From contig JAGFNK010000610.1 in NCBI GenBank assembly GCA_025769875.1, positions 1 through 30,283 of the forward strand: a stretch of DNA of 30,283 nucleotides, read 5' to 3'. A model generated the notes under the pieces. The model was not told where the DNA came from and made no database searches. It saw only the letters and a program-made list of their open reading frames with translations. This document shows, in pieces, positions 29,317-30,283 of the stretch. This DNA comes from Russula earlei. Its lineage: Eukaryota > Basidiomycota > Agaricomycetes > Russulales > Russulaceae. The position numbers and the translations under genes are program-made. Each line of letters opens with the position of its first letter. The stretch's first letter is position 1.

Positions 29317-29837
29317 TGTTGAAGCAGATGGGCACAGGTTATGATAAGAGTGATAAGATCCTTAAGATCTATCAAAAGATATTTCAGTATTGTGTAAGAC
29401 AAGACTGTAATTCAGTAATACCTATCAAAAGATATCTACAACGCATGATTAGATGTGAGAGATAAGATAGGAAACAGTAAGTACTCACTTCAGTATTGTG
29501 TAAGACAAGACTGAAGTGATCTATCGAAATATGACGCTCTTAAGTACTCCAGAGCATCTCTAAGTACACTGCAAGTAGCTACCATCAATAAGAAACAAAG
29601 ATCATACAAGGATCAGTCATTATTAGCTACCGATTGTCATCAATTAACTTATCATTGTAAGTAACACAGATCTCAGCATATGAGCTGAGCCGGACTGTGT
29701 GATCTGACGTGTCATGGGCCTGAGCCAAGCTGGTGATGCCCGGTCTGTGTAACCAATGCGTCAACGCGTCTGAGCTGTGATTACATCACAATGTCCCAGG
29801 GTAGTGGTAACACACCAAATCAATGATAATCTCAACA
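29317..29837 (-). mobile_element. LTR of a retrotransposon (Copia-like, by form), 521 bp
   Basis: On the minus strand it begins TGTTGAGATTATC at 29837 and ends ...GCTTCAACA at 29317, so TGTTGA and TCAACA are perfect 6-bp terminal inverts. A purine run ATGGGGGGA lies immediately before it (29846-29838, minus strand), as expected for the polypurine tract at a 3' LTR. Inside, a 23-bp sequence beginning CAGTATTGTGTAAGAC is repeated at 29385-29407 and 29491-29513. If it is the 3' LTR, the internal region runs off the window to the right. Assignment to Copia rather than Gypsy is a guess from the terminal bases. Confidence 0.75.
29385..29513 (+). repeat. 23-bp direct repeat inside the LTR
   Basis: Identical 23-mers (CAGTATTGTGTAAGAC...GACTG) at 29385-29407 and 29491-29513, 106 bp apart. 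A second repeated motif, ATCAAAAGATAT, precedes and follows the first copy (29371 and 29430). These may be LTR enhancer-type repeats. Confidence 0.75.
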
Positions 29838-30283
29838 TCCCCCCATGATTGAGACAGTCGGTAGATTAGATCAAGAGAGATCTAACCCAGTAACGAAAGG
29901 ACTGGTGTCGCGTGTGGGCATGCGGCATGGTAAGACCATCAGCAGGTGGACGTCTTGATGAGGTAGGTATTGCAGTGAAATGCAAGTGATTAAAGAGTGG
30001 GTGAGTCGAGAGACTGCAAGTCGAAAGACTCCAAAGGAAATGTGTATGCAGGCGAGAGACTGCAAACGAAAGTGTGAACACGTGTGAACACGTGTAAATG
30101 CACAGTTGAGAGACTGCCAGGAAAGTGTCCCAGTGAAGTGTTCAGATCTGCACATAAGGGAGGCTGCTGTTGAAACATTATTGCCGTTTTCAGCGCACTT
30201 GGCGGAGTTTGAATTCCACCCAAATCGGCACAGAAAACCCTCTCAATCATGCAGGGCGAATATCTCCCTCAAACAGCTTCAAT
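29838..30283 (-). mobile_element. 3' internal part of the LTR retrotransposon, cut by the window end
   Basis: The segment upstream (minus strand) of the polypurine tract. It has repeated AGTCTCTC motifs (about 30011-30120) and short overlapping minus-strand frames rich in Ser, His and Leu, without a recognised RT, RNase H or integrase motif. A probable non-coding 3' leader of the element. The outer 108 bp are shared in inverted orientation with 2040-2149. Confidence 0.5.
30176..30283 (-). repeat. 108-bp repeat, inverted copy of 2040-2149
   Basis: The reverse complement runs from ATTGAAGCTGTTTGAGGGAG to AAAACGGCAATAAT and matches 2040-2149. Most differences are transitions, with CpG here (ATTCGCCC, GCCGATTTGG, CTCCGCCAAG) where the left copy has TG or CA. 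It is cut by the window end. Confidence 0.75.

Noticed and set aside
1..30283. tRNA, rRNA or snoRNA genes
   Set aside because: I looked for A/B-box and T-loop-like text and rRNA motifs and saw no convincing candidate. A covariance-model scan would be decisive; a significant hit would overturn this.

Overview
This looks like nuclear DNA of a filamentous basidiomycete (Agaricomycete-like). The genes are split by very short GT-AG introns (41 to 82 bp), are tightly packed and often divergent, and include fungal families such as a Rua1 C-terminal domain protein and a Kre9/Knh1-like wall protein. The transposons are of kinds common in Agaricomycetes. A Rhizoctonia/Cantharellales origin is only a guess. 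All gene models were spliced by hand from the sequence; exon phases were checked and close.

Layout. Bases 1 to about 11,900 are a transposon graveyard built by nested insertion. It holds a decayed hAT transposase; an 829-bp dispersed repeat split by a 1,620-bp Tc1/mariner element; the tail of one PIF/Harbinger element whose Myb/SANT gene is cut by a large foldback element, itself carrying a 406-bp perfectly centred palindromic (snapback) element; a second, nearly complete Harbinger element (transposase plus Myb/SANT gene); and an abutting 541-bp Harbinger-type MITE. Bases 12,000 to 27,000 are a conserved gene block: PUP1/PSMB7 proteasome beta2 (-), BAR-domain protein (+), a decayed FAD/NAD(P)-binding amine-oxidase-like pseudogene (+), a Kre9/Knh1-like GPI-anchored protein (-), TSR3 (+), a large divergent AGC-like protein kinase (-), a LINE relic (-), a p24/EMP24 cargo receptor (-) and a Rua1-like zinc protein (+). 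From about 27,850 repeats resume: a second 406-bp snapback element, an uninterrupted copy of the 829-bp repeat that serves as the empty site for the Tc1 insertion, and a minus-strand LTR (TGTTGA...TCAACA, 521 bp) with a polypurine tract and the start of its internal region, cut by the window end.

The genes do not form one pathway. They are housekeeping or trafficking functions (proteolysis, membrane curvature, rRNA modification, ER-Golgi cargo) arranged as divergent pairs sharing short promoters. The clearest biology is in the mobile-element compartment: precise nesting, an empty-site pair in the same window, two palindromic elements of identical length, and extreme CpG loss with nonsense codons all explicable by C-to-T change, which point to cytosine methylation and deamination as the silencing route. 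I found no CRISPR, tRNA or rRNA gene.
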